From assembly GCA_949128115.1 (NCBI GenBank), contig OX421962.1, positions 104,748,836 to 104,812,835 of the forward strand: 64,000 nucleotides of DNA. The letters run 5' to 3'. The notes under the pieces were generated by a model that saw only the letters and a list, made by a program, of their open reading frames with translations, did no database searches and had not been told where the DNA came from. A program made the translations under genes and the position numbers. The DNA comes from Anaspis maculata (taxonomy: Eukaryota > Arthropoda > Insecta > Coleoptera > Scraptiidae). Below are positions 41,801 through 52,900 of this stretch, piece by piece (position 1 is the stretch's first letter; each line of letters opens with the position of its first letter).

Positions 41801-44128
41801 TTTGAAATAAGATAAGGTTTTCCCGGAAAATTCAAATTTTCCTGACAAAATTTTCAGTTTCCTGCAAATTATTTACAATATTTCTCTCTAATTCTTCTCA
41901 CCCGAAGGGACGTTTCGAGCAAAAATTTCCATAGGTTCCTGGATATACTAGTCGGGAAAGTTTTGGGGTGACACAACAAAGAAATCAAACTAGTCTGTGA
42001 CATTTTATGATTGAGAAAAATATTTTCGTCATCGTTTCATAGATAGGTAGGACATGTGAAGTAAAACAAACATATAACAAAAAAATATAAGTTTTGCAGC
42101 TTATAAGTGCAAGATATTTCCCACTAACGTCCGAACTATAACTCACGGTTAATCTCCCATATCTTCAAAACGATTTAACATACCGAGTTAATTTTTTCGT
42201 TAGCTGACAGCAGCTGCGTTTGAGAACGATTTATGAACAAATTCTAGCAACACTATGATATGTATATAGAACAGTGTATTAAATTGAACAAGAATTATGA
42301 CTACATTTGTAAAATTCCAACTTGGAATCAACAACAAATGTTTTTTGTTTGTCTCTTATGGATCTCTCGATTACCTCTGCCAATATAGAATTTAGGGTCA
42401 AAGTGTAGGTCTTCAGAACTCAAGGAAGAATACCACTACGATTTGTTCACTTTTTTCTTCAACTTCCTATTGACTTTCTTACAACTTACTGGAATTATTG
42501 TGCGGCATTTTTGTAACACCCTGTATCTTTATATAGACGGATCATCTTCATCATAATATAGGAGCTCTATAAAAAATCCAACAGCTCCGTTGATGAATCC
42601 AAGCTTTCGGACGGCGGTTCCTCCGCCAATTGTACGGGTTCGTGGCTCAACTTCAAGTTTGGGTCTCCGGGTTTGTACCTTTATCCCCGTGTCGAAGTCT
42701 TCATCAAATTTTGGAACAATTTTCAAAACTTACCTTACCTTTGAAAAGAAGCATTTCCGTGGGAAATCTAGATAAAATCGCCTACTTATTAAAAGCTCAA
42801 TAGCTTGTACTTAGGTGCGTCTTTTACGAGGTCTTTTACTACTAAAATAACTCTCAACTCAGTGCGTAGTGGTTGTATGATTATTACAAGAGCTCTGTTT
42901 GTTTTGCAGGTGTAAGTAAAGTGGACAATACGTACAAGTGTCTTCGGAATGAGTCCAATGGGCCGGCTGGGCGGGATCCGGTATTGTCCACGTGATGTTC
43001 CCGATGAGCTGTTCATTGATGGGATCGTCGGTGAAGCTGTAAGTGAAGTTCATTGTCACGTCGGATAAGAAAGGCGACATCGTGAACTCTGCCCGCATGC
43101 ACCGGTACGACAGGGCCTCCTCCGAACTCGCGTAGTACTGGATGACGTACCACTGGCCGACCATCTGCGAACGCGAAAATCAGTCGGTCAGTACTCTTCA
43201 GGACCAAAATCTCCTGAATTGATAGGCTGACTACGTGCTTATGTCTTAGTACCTTCAAGTATGGTTTAAGTCAGTATCTACTACTCACATGTGCCTACTA
43301 AGGTGCTGTTATGATCTTTGTTGACAGTTTTGCTCAAATTTGCTATTTGATCTTTATTTAAGCTATTCTACGAATTTCTAGTTTCAGGTTTACGTTCTGC
43401 AGATGAAAGCGAATGTAGTTGGAAGATCCAATGATTGAACATTAAGTTGATAACAGTACTTATAGTCAAATAGGGTAAGTTGAACTGAAAGAGTGACAAA
43501 TTGTGCAAACATGCAAGCAGCTGAAACAGATTTGGAATCGTTCATGGTAATCTAGCGTTATATTGTCTTGAAATTCAATGAAGCTGTGCACCTATCGACG
43601 CTAATCACAGATTTACACACTTATTAGAGACTTATTTCACGCCTATTAGGTACAGCCAGCTTATCTCATACATACAATATTACTACACGCGCGTATGACT
43701 GATTACCTCCTCGATAAGGTGTTTTTTTTTGTGTGAAATAAAATAGGTAGCTCCATTGCATGTCTCAGATTTGGGGCTAAGCCTGGTGACCTCAACTGCA
43801 CACTTAAAAATTCACGAAACATCGCCAAACACTGCCCATTATTGCTTGCTTGGTGCTTACTCACAGTTCGCACACCCGTTTTCTTCACTGTTTGCTTTTA
43901 CACGATTCGAATATCAAAATTGCACGAAATTCCTAAACCCCGGTCAATAAGCCTTTTACCATATTATTAGCACATTTTATCGCTCACTTGGTCCAAATTG
44001 AAATTCCTGATGGCCTTCACGCTGGGACACTTGGTCTTGTCTTCGGGCCTCTTGCGTTTACCCCAAACCATCACCGAAACCATCATCAGCAGCAGCACCA
44101 CCAACAAACTGGAGGAAAAAACCTGCAT
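32543..44128 (-). CDS. Secreted lipocalin, apolipoprotein-D-like
   Basis: Join (minus) of 44128-43988, 43164-42936 and 32865-32543, 230 aa with all phases consistent. A signal peptide (about residues 1-23, a Leu/Val/Met core) is followed by KCPSVKAIRNFNLDQ and MVGQWYVIQYYASSEE. This is the lipocalin first motif, N-F plus G-x-W-Y. YEGIYNTYVLDSDYSSWALL is the second conserved region (the YVLDTDY-type strand) and LLHC its cysteine. Lipocalins form an eight-stranded barrel that carries small hydrophobic ligands outside the cell. The gene runs convergently to FMR1. Intron 1 is 823 bp and intron 2 is 10,070 bp and transposon-filled. The exact subfamily (karl- or Lazarillo-like) is not settled. Confidence 0.88.
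34119..34350. mobile_element. Foldback MITE (about 107-bp arms)
   Basis: GAGATAAAATTTTG and AAATTTGTTGCTTGGCAATTTCGC at the left pair with GCGAAATTGCC, AAGCAACAAATTT and CAAAATTTTATCTCG at the right. The centre is ACCACGAGCCGTCAGGCGAG. It lies in lipocalin intron 2. Confidence 0.8.
35942..37551. mobile_element. hAT-like element (1610 bp) with exact 8-bp target duplication
   Basis: The termini CACTGGCGGCTCCA and TGGAGCCGCCAGTG are exact inverted repeats of hAT type. TATGCACG flanks both ends (35934-35941 and 37552-37559). No transposase ORF, so non-autonomous. It hosts the nested copy at 36040-36534. Confidence 0.88.
36040..36534. mobile_element. Nested hAT-like MITE (495 bp) with exact 8-bp target duplication
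   Basis: It starts CAGTGGCGTACCCAG and ends GTGAGTACGCCCCTG. CTTCTCTC flanks both ends (36032-36039 and 36535-36542). It sits inside the larger hAT-like element and is therefore younger. Confidence 0.88.
38240..38270. repeat. Small hairpin
   Basis: TTGCGTGTAAAT and ATTTACACGCAA form a perfect short stem in lipocalin intron 2. Confidence 0.6.
40291..41750. repeat. Inverted repeat (about 330-370-bp arms) with four ACAGGGTG-type boxes
   Basis: The arms are 40291-40660 and 41440-41750; landmarks are ATAGTCCGGC / GCCGGACTAT, TCGATTCGAAAGCGGAGGCA inverted as TGTCTCCGCTTTCGAATCGA, and CCGATGGCTTTCGGTTAT inverted as ATAACCGAAAGCCATCGG. CACCCTGTA-type boxes occur near 40622, 40857, 41139 and 41459. 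It lies in lipocalin intron 2. Confidence 0.85.
40712..40770. repeat. (GACGGACA)n-type microsatellite
   Basis: Imperfect GACGGAC/GACAGAC units in the spacer of the inverted repeat. Confidence 0.85.
42936..43164 (-). CDS. Lipocalin exon 2: first barrel strands
   Basis: It follows GTTCGCAG on the minus strand. It encodes MVGQWYVIQYYASSEEALSY, then RCMRAEF, NFTYSFTD and HWTHSEDT, and ends in phase 1 before GTACGT. Potential N-glycosylation sites are NFT and NIT. Confidence 0.88.
43988..44128 (-). CDS. Lipocalin exon 1: signal peptide
   Basis: The ATG has A at -3 (AAAATGC). It encodes MQVFSSSLLVVLLLMMVSVM, then VWGKRKRPEDKTKCPSVKAI and RNFNLDQ, ending in phase 0 before GTGAGC on the minus strand. 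Confidence 0.85.
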
Positions 44129-46219
44129 TTTGAACAACAAGAAGCACCGAAAGAGTTAATTTAACTCATACACGAACAGCAGATTGGAATGCACATGATG
44201 GTGGTATGTGATTGTAATAATAATGGTTTTTCGTTTCCGTTTTTCAAAGATAATTCTTCTTATCAATATACAGTGGGCGATCTCTTGTTAATTCCACAAA
44301 TTCATAATAAATAAACAATTATTGCGCTAAAGTCACTCTCGTCCTCGTTTATCTTTCTATAAATAAACTTGACCGAAAATTTGGGTCAATTATTTTGTGT
44401 GTCTGTGTGTGAGTATGCGATGTGAGCAATTTTTTTTTTCGAATTCAAATTTGCGCTACTCAGCCTGCCATGTCCGCTGGATGTGGTTCTTCTCCGTGTG
44501 CTGAGTTTTGCAGGTCAACTTCGTAGGTAGTTATGGGTACCTCAATGTATCTATTATTAGACGATTTGTAGACGAGCAGGTAGGTTCTTATACTGCGTAC
44601 CTAATAGTCCTGAAGTTGATAAAATTCTGTAGTATCTCCTAATTACCAAAATTTCGATAGGTAAGGTACCGAATGAGAATTTCAAGGAACATTTGAAATA
44701 TTAAGAAATTTCCGCAAGTTTTCAGGAAATCTTCAAATCGGGAGCCAAGAAAATCACAGAGGAACATAAACTAGACTTTATTCGTTGTCGACATACTTGC
44801 GCCACTTGATTATTTATTTATTCAAAATCCTACGAAATACCTATGTATGGGTACCTATACGTGAAATCTTTGACTAATTCTGAATAGGCACCAAAGTACT
44901 TAAACTACTTACGCACTGTGTTAATTGCGTTGACAAACAAAGGAGTGGTCCCTATATCATTACAAACGGCCGTTTAATTCACAGAATCCGAGCTGAACCC
45001 ATCATGCTATACGGCATAAAGTACTCTTCGAATCAGCCATCAACGAATGATGGCCAAGTCTTTGTAAATGAGGTAAAGTAGACGAACGGCATTCTTGAAA
45101 AATGCGGATGGATGGGAAAAGGTGCCAAAGGCGAAACGATGCTTATCCTAATGACCGCCGGCCTTCGCTTAGCCTTAGCCCATATCTCATCGAGCTACAC
45201 CTGATGAATTTTTTTAAAGCCGATGCAGTGATGAAAAACAATTATTATTACTCCTTCTGGTACCCACTTTGGTGGTAAACTGAATGTGAGCATACAACCG
45301 GCCTACCTATACCAGAATGCCAAAAGTGGCAAAACTGGAGATTGGAGCAGCGTCTATAAATAATCCACAATTAACCCAATAAGGCCGGCGTGTTGTTCAA
45401 GTTTAATCGATTAAAATGATTGGCGAATTAAATCATTGGTGGTTTCTGGAGCATGATGGTGGATTGACCGCTCGCGCACCCCATTAAAACCATATTCTTT
45501 CTTCTTTTTACGTTTTTTTTGGTTCTTCTGTTGCAACATTTCAAATTTCCGACAACTTCCTCGTAAATTCGAATTCATTAACCGATGATAAAATTATTTT
45601 TTTAGCTCATACCAGCTGCTCAAACTCGTACGTTTCCTGTGAGTGTGTGTGTGCTGGTGCTCGTCGAGTATATTAATGAGGACCATCCGTACGATGGCAC
45701 ATTTTCTTTTCTGACACACACATACTTAATTTTATTGCTCGCCAAACAATAAAATGAGGAACGTGAGCACATGTGAGAGATGTCAATAGAGATGGAAAAA
45801 TGCAAGTACACGGGGACATTAAATGGAGAAGTTATCGATGCGGTCGAGCAATCGAGGTCTTTGGAGGAACTCTGCCTGGTATAATCCTCAAGCAATATGG
45901 TGACGGTTGAATATTTCATAATGTTCTGGTCCAGTCATGATGTTGTGCCTCAAGCCAGATATCTACTTAGTACCATAAATGCTTGTTATATACCTATAAT
46001 AAGGTGGACAAATTGCAGGACCGGATACAGGTACAGATTCTATTTAAATCTAATTAGATATTTAATAATGAATATGGACTTGTTTGATCAAACCGTCGAA
46101 CTTTGTTGAAAACTCAACTGTTCAGTAATCAGTTTGATAGGAATTTAGCGTTGTTTTACTAACTTCCTTTTTTAAATTTTCCGCCACGATACTCCATAAT
46201 TTCAACCTATTGTCATCAG
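44129..46219. other. No gene recognised; upstream of the lipocalin
   Basis: AT-rich DNA 5' of the lipocalin start, so its promoter should be here. GT-rich tracts lie near 44396-44415. No TATA box or initiator could be assigned with confidence. Short ORFs are not convincing. Confidence 0.5.
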
Positions 46220-46553
46220 TGAGGAGTTCGCGTGCACACGTAGACGTACGTACGACGTAACGTAACTTTCAACGTGAACATTGGCGAGTTTGTTATCTGC
46301 AATTCAATTCGTTATTCCCGCTCTATAGAAATTCGCAACGCAGAGCGCAACGTTTCTGATTGGCTCGCAAGGTAATCGCAAAGCCATCGCAACAACGCCA
46401 AAGGTTTGCGAGCCAATCAGAACCTTGCGCCTTATTGCGTTGCGGTTGCGGCTGCGTTGTGTAATTTCATAGAGCGGTCTTTACAGGGGAGTTTTCACGT
46501 TCTACGTTGCGTTACGTCGTACGTTCAATGAAATCGCAAACTCCCTAGTATCA
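46220..46553. mobile_element. Foldback MITE (double inverted repeat)
   Basis: Outer ACGTACGACGTAACGTAAC pairs with GCGTTACGTCGTACGT. Inner CGCTCTATAGAAATTCGCAA pairs with AATTTCATAGAGCG, and GATTGGCTCGCAA with TTGCGAGCCAATC. Confidence 0.8.
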
Positions 46554-46964
46554 TCCGAGGCACATCTGTCTTAGATATGGTCATTGTATGCTCCGTCTCT
46601 TCCTACTGTGACGTCATGCGAACCGACGGATCGTCGAGTTCATGTGTTGAAACACGACGTTTTATTCCTGACTAATAAATGAAAACACTACCCGAAGAAG
46701 GTGAAATGGCAGTTTCCCTGACATCACGGCATACACCGAAAGTCGTGATGAGCTGTATCTGTTACAGAAGGTATCAGAAAGACCTTGAAATAAAAAATCA
46801 TGTACTGTAATTAGAAGAGGTACCAGGCTCTCTTCGGGAGTAAGAGCCATCGGTTCCGAGGGATCTCCACTTGAAATAGTCAGGGGGCAAGAATTTAGAA
46901 GTGCCTCGATTTGGGCGAAAACGGTGGAAAATGCCTTGTGGGTACGTAAGGATCTGACTTCCGA

Positions 46965-47718
46965 CTATCCTTTATGAATGAGCCTCCACGGCCTTGACAG
47001 CCCTTTCCCACAGTCCACCAAAGTGAAGACTGGATGGCGGTTTAGATGTCCAAGAAATTTCTTGTTCGGCAAGTTCATTGCCAAACTCAGAACTGAATTC
47101 TTTGGATTTGACAAAAAAAAACAATTGAACAAGCAGCGCGCGAGCACCTAAAAAATTCGATCCGCAGTCTGAATACAGCCACAAAGGAATGGTTTCAAAG
47201 CGGACATGAAAGTAGCGGTGTTTAGGTCGGACGCTAATTCGAGATGCAGATCATGCACACAAACAAAAACAAATAAGCTTTCTGTGACTTCAAACTTTTT
47301 CCACGGCGTGAAGAAATATAAAAATGGCCGGCGTAGCCAACTCCCGTGTGAAAAAAAGTCTTCAACGGGCGGACCCGATAGCTGGGTAAATCCCTCATAA
47401 AAGGACAAGTTGATTAGGGACGAACGCGAAAGCACAAGTTACACATGCGCACTCGTTGGCCAACAATATATCTTGCAAAGAAAGTTCAGAATTTTCGGCG
47501 GAGAAGCGACAATAAAAGACTTGGTCCAGTGTGAAGATTGACTCTAGGTGATAATCGATGAGAAGAGTCACAAGGGGATCCTTCTTTGCTAGACGAATAG
47601 GGTGAACTGACTCTGCATGGCGTGGACGATCTCCAACGCGAATTCTGTCATGGAAACAAGGATGAAGCTCTATCAACCGAAAAGAACAAGGCTTATCTTT
47701 CTCCAGAAGTCCGAGCAA
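46965..47718 (-). pseudogene. BEL/Pao integrase remnant
   Basis: The zinc-binding region and catalytic core are split over three frames (47718-47395, 47435-47148 and 47184-46972). The conserved D of SDCGSNF and the HFGGLWERAVK block are visible. Confidence 0.8.
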
Positions 47719-48751
47719 GATGAAGATTCTGGAATCACGCGAGTCAGAATCATTTCAGCCTTTTCAAAATCCGGAGCTGCAACTAATGACAGGACTTTCG
47801 ACTGGCAGAAGGCGACAAAATCTCAAGACAAAAACACAAGAGCGCAATAATTTGTTTTGACGAAGAAGTCTTGATCAGGGACAATAAAGGACGTTCGCTA
47901 TTAAAGACAGACGGAGTGGCGGGTTTTTCTTCGGGCACCCTGTGAGGAGCCGGTGATGTAAAAGGAAGAATCGACCAATTACTTTCTGGGATGCTAGCCC
48001 AAGGCGAACCAGAAAAGAGGGTGTTACGGAAGCTGAGAGGGAGCTGAACCTCGAGACAAGCAATCGGCAGGATTTTCACCTCCTGGAGTGTGATACCAAA
48101 AATGCGGAGACAAATTTTCTTGAATTTTCGTGATTCGATTACTCACAAGAGTATTCCAGCGGTGTGGCTATTAATGTATCCAACTGAAAGCGATGGTTGA
48201 ATCCGAAAAAGCAAAGATTTGTTTGAAGTGGATCAACTTTTTAAAAGTTTGGAGAAAAAAGCGCATCAGCTTTGGCAAAAAAACAGCTGCACTATGAGAC
48301 GCGAGACTCAACATCACAACACGCACAAATAAAAAAACTGGATCTTTCTCTCCAAGACAAAAAGGAGCTCAAATAAACCACTGCACCGAAACCCTTTTCT
48401 GATGCATCGCAAAATCCCTGGAGGCAGCTTTCAGGATATGTTCAGGATATGTTCAGGGCATGTTACAGAGTGGCACTGATTGAAAAAACCCTAATGATTT
48501 TTGGATTTTCTGGGTTATAATTGAAGAAACCCATGAAAACGGTGTAGTGGGCCCTCTTTCGCCAATATCTTGTAGCGCAGACGGGTTACAGTACGGGATT
48601 TTCCACGGTATGTTCAGGACATGTTACAAAATGATGAAATAAAAAAATCGGTTCGGATTTTGTTGCGGGTATAGTGTTATTTTTGTCGAATATTCTTGGG
48701 CTACCAGTTGGATTAATTCCCACACATGTCGATAAAGCTTCATCCAATAAC

Positions 48752-49268
48752 TTATCCAATAAATACTAACTGCACTTTTTCAGCCGACACCAAATTCTTT
48801 GAGTCATGAATACTGGCTTTGAAAATCTCATGGAAAATCGGCCATTCTGCTAGATCACCTGAAAATCCAGAAAGTTTGAGTTCAGGGTATTTTGGTTTAG
48901 ATGGCCATGGCGACGTGGCGAGAGGACTAGTTACCAGGAGAAGGGATCTTATTTTTCTTTGCAACTGCCTGAATGTAGCAGCAGAGTTCGTCAAAAGCTT
49001 CAACGGACGCGAAATTAACCTTGATATCCTCATTGTTTCCAAGCTCCAACAAATTTGTTTGTTCAACACAATCCGCGAGTAATTGTTTTATGTCTGCAAA
49101 TGATTCAAAACGGATCACAAGCTGATTGAATTTATTTTGATCTTTGACATTTTTTGCCAAGTCATACAAGTTTTGAATTCTCAAAAAATAAACCTTCTCC
49201 TTAGCTGTCAAAACTTTGATTTTTGATTCAATAGGATCCATTGAATCAATGAAACCAAAAAATGCCAA
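48752..49268 (-). pseudogene. BEL/Pao gag remnant
   Basis: Two overlapping frames carry the N-terminal coiled-coil-like part (KVLTAKEKVYFLRIQNLYDL) and the conserved FSGD-EWPIF block. A frameshift separates them. Confidence 0.75.
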
Positions 49269-49734
49269 TTAAAAGTGCTATATAAAATTAACGGAAACTG
49301 ACTGCGTATGCGTTACTTACTGGAATGATATCAAATCCGGCTCGAAGGAACAAGAATTTGGTGATCAATCGAAAGCGAATAAAGTGGATTGTATAATTCG
49401 TTATGGAAAAAAATTAGGTACCGCTCAGTGATGTGCAAAGCTTTTTTTTTTGTTAAAAATTGTCAACTACTAGTGATATTTTCTGCCAGTAAATAATGTG
49501 ACGTTGTTTGTAGATAAGCGAAATTCTGCATACACATGAGCTTGTAGACAAAAGAAACTTATTAAAAATAATTGTTATCAATTATTGGCATGGTAAACTA
49601 TTATTTGCATTTTTTCTATTTTTATTAACGAACAGCAACAATGATGATAATGCATTGTTATAACTTACTATTTTCTTACTAAAACGCGAACAATTTTAGG
49701 TGCCTACGTACATCAGTATAGGTACTTACACAAA

Positions 49735-49915
49735 ATGTTGCTTAACGTATTGGTTTTATTGTTAGCACCCTTAACAAGGACATTGGCTCAAAGTGGAGCA
49801 GAGATCAAGTACTATGAAGCACTGATCCAAGAAAATGTGGAAAAAGCTCTGAAGTATAAATTTCCAAAATCTTCTCAAGAGTTTAAACTGAAGTCATCAA
49901 AGGCAAAACCAATCG
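49735..49915 (+). CDS. GMC oxidoreductase exon 1: signal peptide
   Basis: ATG in ACAAAATG. Sixty codons plus one base end KSSKAKPI before GTACTT. It encodes the signal peptide and a short charged spacer. Confidence 0.82.
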
Positions 49916-52900
49916 GTACTTGACTTATATTATATTTTATTTACTAATTATTTTATATTTTTCGTTGCTTAAGAACCTGTTTATTGCTATACTGTTCGTG
50001 CATGGACCTGTACTTACGTGCTATATTTAAGAAAAAAATTCCTTGTAAACAACATATTCATCACAAAATGGAGCTATCTGATTGGCTGAGTGATTGGATA
50101 TTTTGTTTGCAATTCGCGCACGTTGGTTGTGAAGACAATATTTCTTGCAGACTACGGCACCTACGATTTCATAATAGTGGGGGCGGGATCGGCTGGTGCC
50201 GTTTTGGCGGCGAGACTTTCGGAAATATCCGGATGGAAAGTTCTTTTGATCGAAGCAGGCGGCGAGGAAACGGATTTCAGCGATATTCCGGGCATGTGGG
50301 GCTTTGCGGGAAACAGCCCGCTGAATTGGGGCTACAAGACGAAGCCTCAGAAAACCTGCTGCTTAGGTAAGCTGTCACCAATTGAAGTAAGTGTTGGCCG
50401 CCTGGAAAAATGCGTGTACCGAGTGTTCACGTTGAGATTGACCTTCCCACCGCCCACCTTGTCTCTGAAATAATTCAGAAATAAGAGAACAGATTCTTGA
50501 AGGATTTTTGATGTGTCTTTCGAATTTGACTACTATAACCTCGAATATAACTTACTGGGTGTCATAAAGGAAGGCAGTCGCCTTCACTTACCGGCCACTT
50601 TGGTTTTACTCAAGCCAATAATGTTCAAGGATGGAGACGGTCACTTCCAGAAAAATCGGGCCTGACCACCACAACTCTGAATTCTTTAGCTCTTCTGCAG
50701 TAGTACCCCTTGAAATGATATCCGCAGGATTGTGATTTGATGGAAAATGATGCCAACCTGCACGTAAAGTCAAATCATGGTTCTGGGCAACGCGATTAGC
50801 TACGAAAGTTTTCCATTTATTGGAATACACAATATTGCGTGACCGCTTAGCGCATGCGCTAAAAAACGAGGTGATTCGTTCTAAGTCTTCCATATGTTAC
50901 GCTGTGGAATAGGTGATTCTCAAACTAAGCTCAATGGATTATGCGTCGTTTTCAAGTAGAAGTGGTTACATAGAAAAATCGGAGTAACCCTCGCAACTTA
51001 TTCATGAAAGCACATTATGTTAGAGATCATTCCCAAATGCCCCAAATTACGAAATAAAAAAACATGGAACACTTCAACCATAACATTCAAATTTACCGCG
51101 AAATTGTCTGGGGATATTTCATTTAATCGGTGCTGTATTGTATTGACGACAGTATGGTGTGGCGACAGTCGGTCCTCTGAGTGGCACACACTTTTTCGAC
51201 CGCCGAATATGCATTTTAAATCGGAAGACTTCACAAGAGTTGCTGATAGAACTGTACAAACCGTCAACGTCAAACACTGAAATCAATAATGTCATTGTCG
51301 AGTTCTGGGCCGCTATTCTTGAATCGTGTGAAAAAAGTCCCTGGGAGTAAAATACATTCCGCAGTACACTGATGTAGCGAATGTTGCCTAAAATCGTGGT
51401 TTTTAGGCAACTTTCGCTGCAGAAGTGTACTACGGATTATATAAAACTCTCAGGGACTTTTCTCACAAGATTCAAGAATAGCGGCCCTGAACATGCGCGA
51501 TGACAACTTGTCACTGTTTTCTTAGTTCGCATGACATCCGTGTAGGAGCGCCACTTCCGCGCAATATTGTGTATTTCCCGATATCCAGGCTAGCACCGTT
51601 TGTGAGTCTGTATAATAATTGATCGTTTTTGTGTATTCATCGGCTAATTGAGCCGTCAACAGTGCACCACACAGTTCGAGTCGCGGTAGTGAAATGTTTT
51701 TCAAAGGAGCCACCCGTGATTTTGATATTAGTGAAGATACGGAAATTTTACCTTGCATTCGCATATCTATTGTTCTCAAATATATCACTGCGCCGTAGGC
51801 AACTTAAGATAAATCTGAAAATGAATGAATTTCTACTTTTCGATACGGAAAGAAAGCTGTGACCTTACGGGGGATTTTGAAGTCATTGAGTAATCGGAAC
51901 TGATCTGAAAGTCCTTGCCACATGCTGTAAAAAGCCAATGGGCACGCTCTCGTCCCAGACTAGCTCCAAGCTTCAATTGCCACTTTTGCAAAATAATTTT
52001 TGCCTTCACAATTGAAGGTCTTGTGGCGGCTCTCATGTGGGCATGTGGCGGAGAAAAAGTGTCTGCCCTGACCGGGACTCGAACCCGGGTCTTCCATTTG
52101 CCGGATGGATACTCTGACCACTAACTATCGGGGAGACAACAGTTCCTCCGCCACATGCTCATATGAGAGCCGCCACAGTATTCCCCGAACAAAAGCAGCA
52201 CGGACGCAACATGCAACTCAAACAAACAGGTACAAAGCAAGCAATGAACAATTAAACAGCGCCGCCACTTCTCTGCCCTACGTCCACCCACGTCCTATCC
52301 GTCGCCCTAGGTGGAGGGTACTGAACAATAGAGTGTTTCATTTTTCCAAAGATGTGATTTTCATATGACTTTGCTCACGCCCCGAGTCTATGTGATGTAA
52401 GAGACATATATGTCAAATTTTAAGAAGACTGGATAATATTTAGAGGTTGCACACATTGATCACTTTTATCTCGAACTATGAAATTCCTAATATTGAAGTG
52501 CTTGTACTAATAAATGAGTTTCTCATTTATTGGTAGGCAGATAAGTAGTTTTTATTTCCATGACATTGTATCCATGACATGACATGACAGTATACAAAAT
52601 ATTTGAATTGTCAATAAAAAGAATAAGGTAACAAACAACAACAAAAAAAAACAGATAACAAGAAAACAAAGTGACCTGAAGAAGTCATATCACAACACAT
52701 CATAACAAATACAGGCAACAATAATTCTAGTCACGATTCAAACTGGGGAAGAACTCATCATGAGTAAAAGTAGGTACTTATCGAGCAGGTGTTATTTTTT
52801 TAATCTTTTGCAGATACCTACTGGTATAGCTGATTGAATTTCAAAATGGGTACCAAAAGAAGAATTTGGCTACTAGGAAAGGTGCCTAGTGGTGTTTTTT

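Larger units (their letters stand above)
46640..49270 (-). mobile_element. Degraded BEL/Pao LTR retrotransposon (gag and part of pol)
   Basis: On the minus strand, gag-like sequence lies at 49268-48752 with a frameshift near 48940 (ELKLSGFSGDLAEWPIFHEI). RNase H remnants lie at about 48440-48050 (DASEKGFGAVVY; FAFSDSTIAFSW; GGENPADCLSRG). Integrase pieces lie at 47718-46965 (LVTLLIDYHLES; YSDCGSNFLGA; PSSLHFGGLWERAVKAV). The protease and reverse transcriptase are missing between gag and RNase H. Stops and frameshifts are frequent, so it is inactive. No LTRs were identified. Confidence 0.8.

Noticed and set aside
42529..42726. 65-codon minus-strand ORF in lipocalin intron 2
   Set aside because: Would be an extra lipocalin exon, but exon 2 joins exon 3 in phase with a conserved Tyr codon, and the ORF has no lipocalin motif.
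46640..49735. LTRs of the BEL/Pao relic
   Set aside because: Searched by eye for a direct repeat on both sides and found none that could be supported.
52060..52136. tRNA gene call from the exact B-box
   Set aside because: The unit occurs twice within transposon-like ends, the acceptor stem has a mismatch and the base before the anticodon is C, so it is treated as tRNA-derived repeat.
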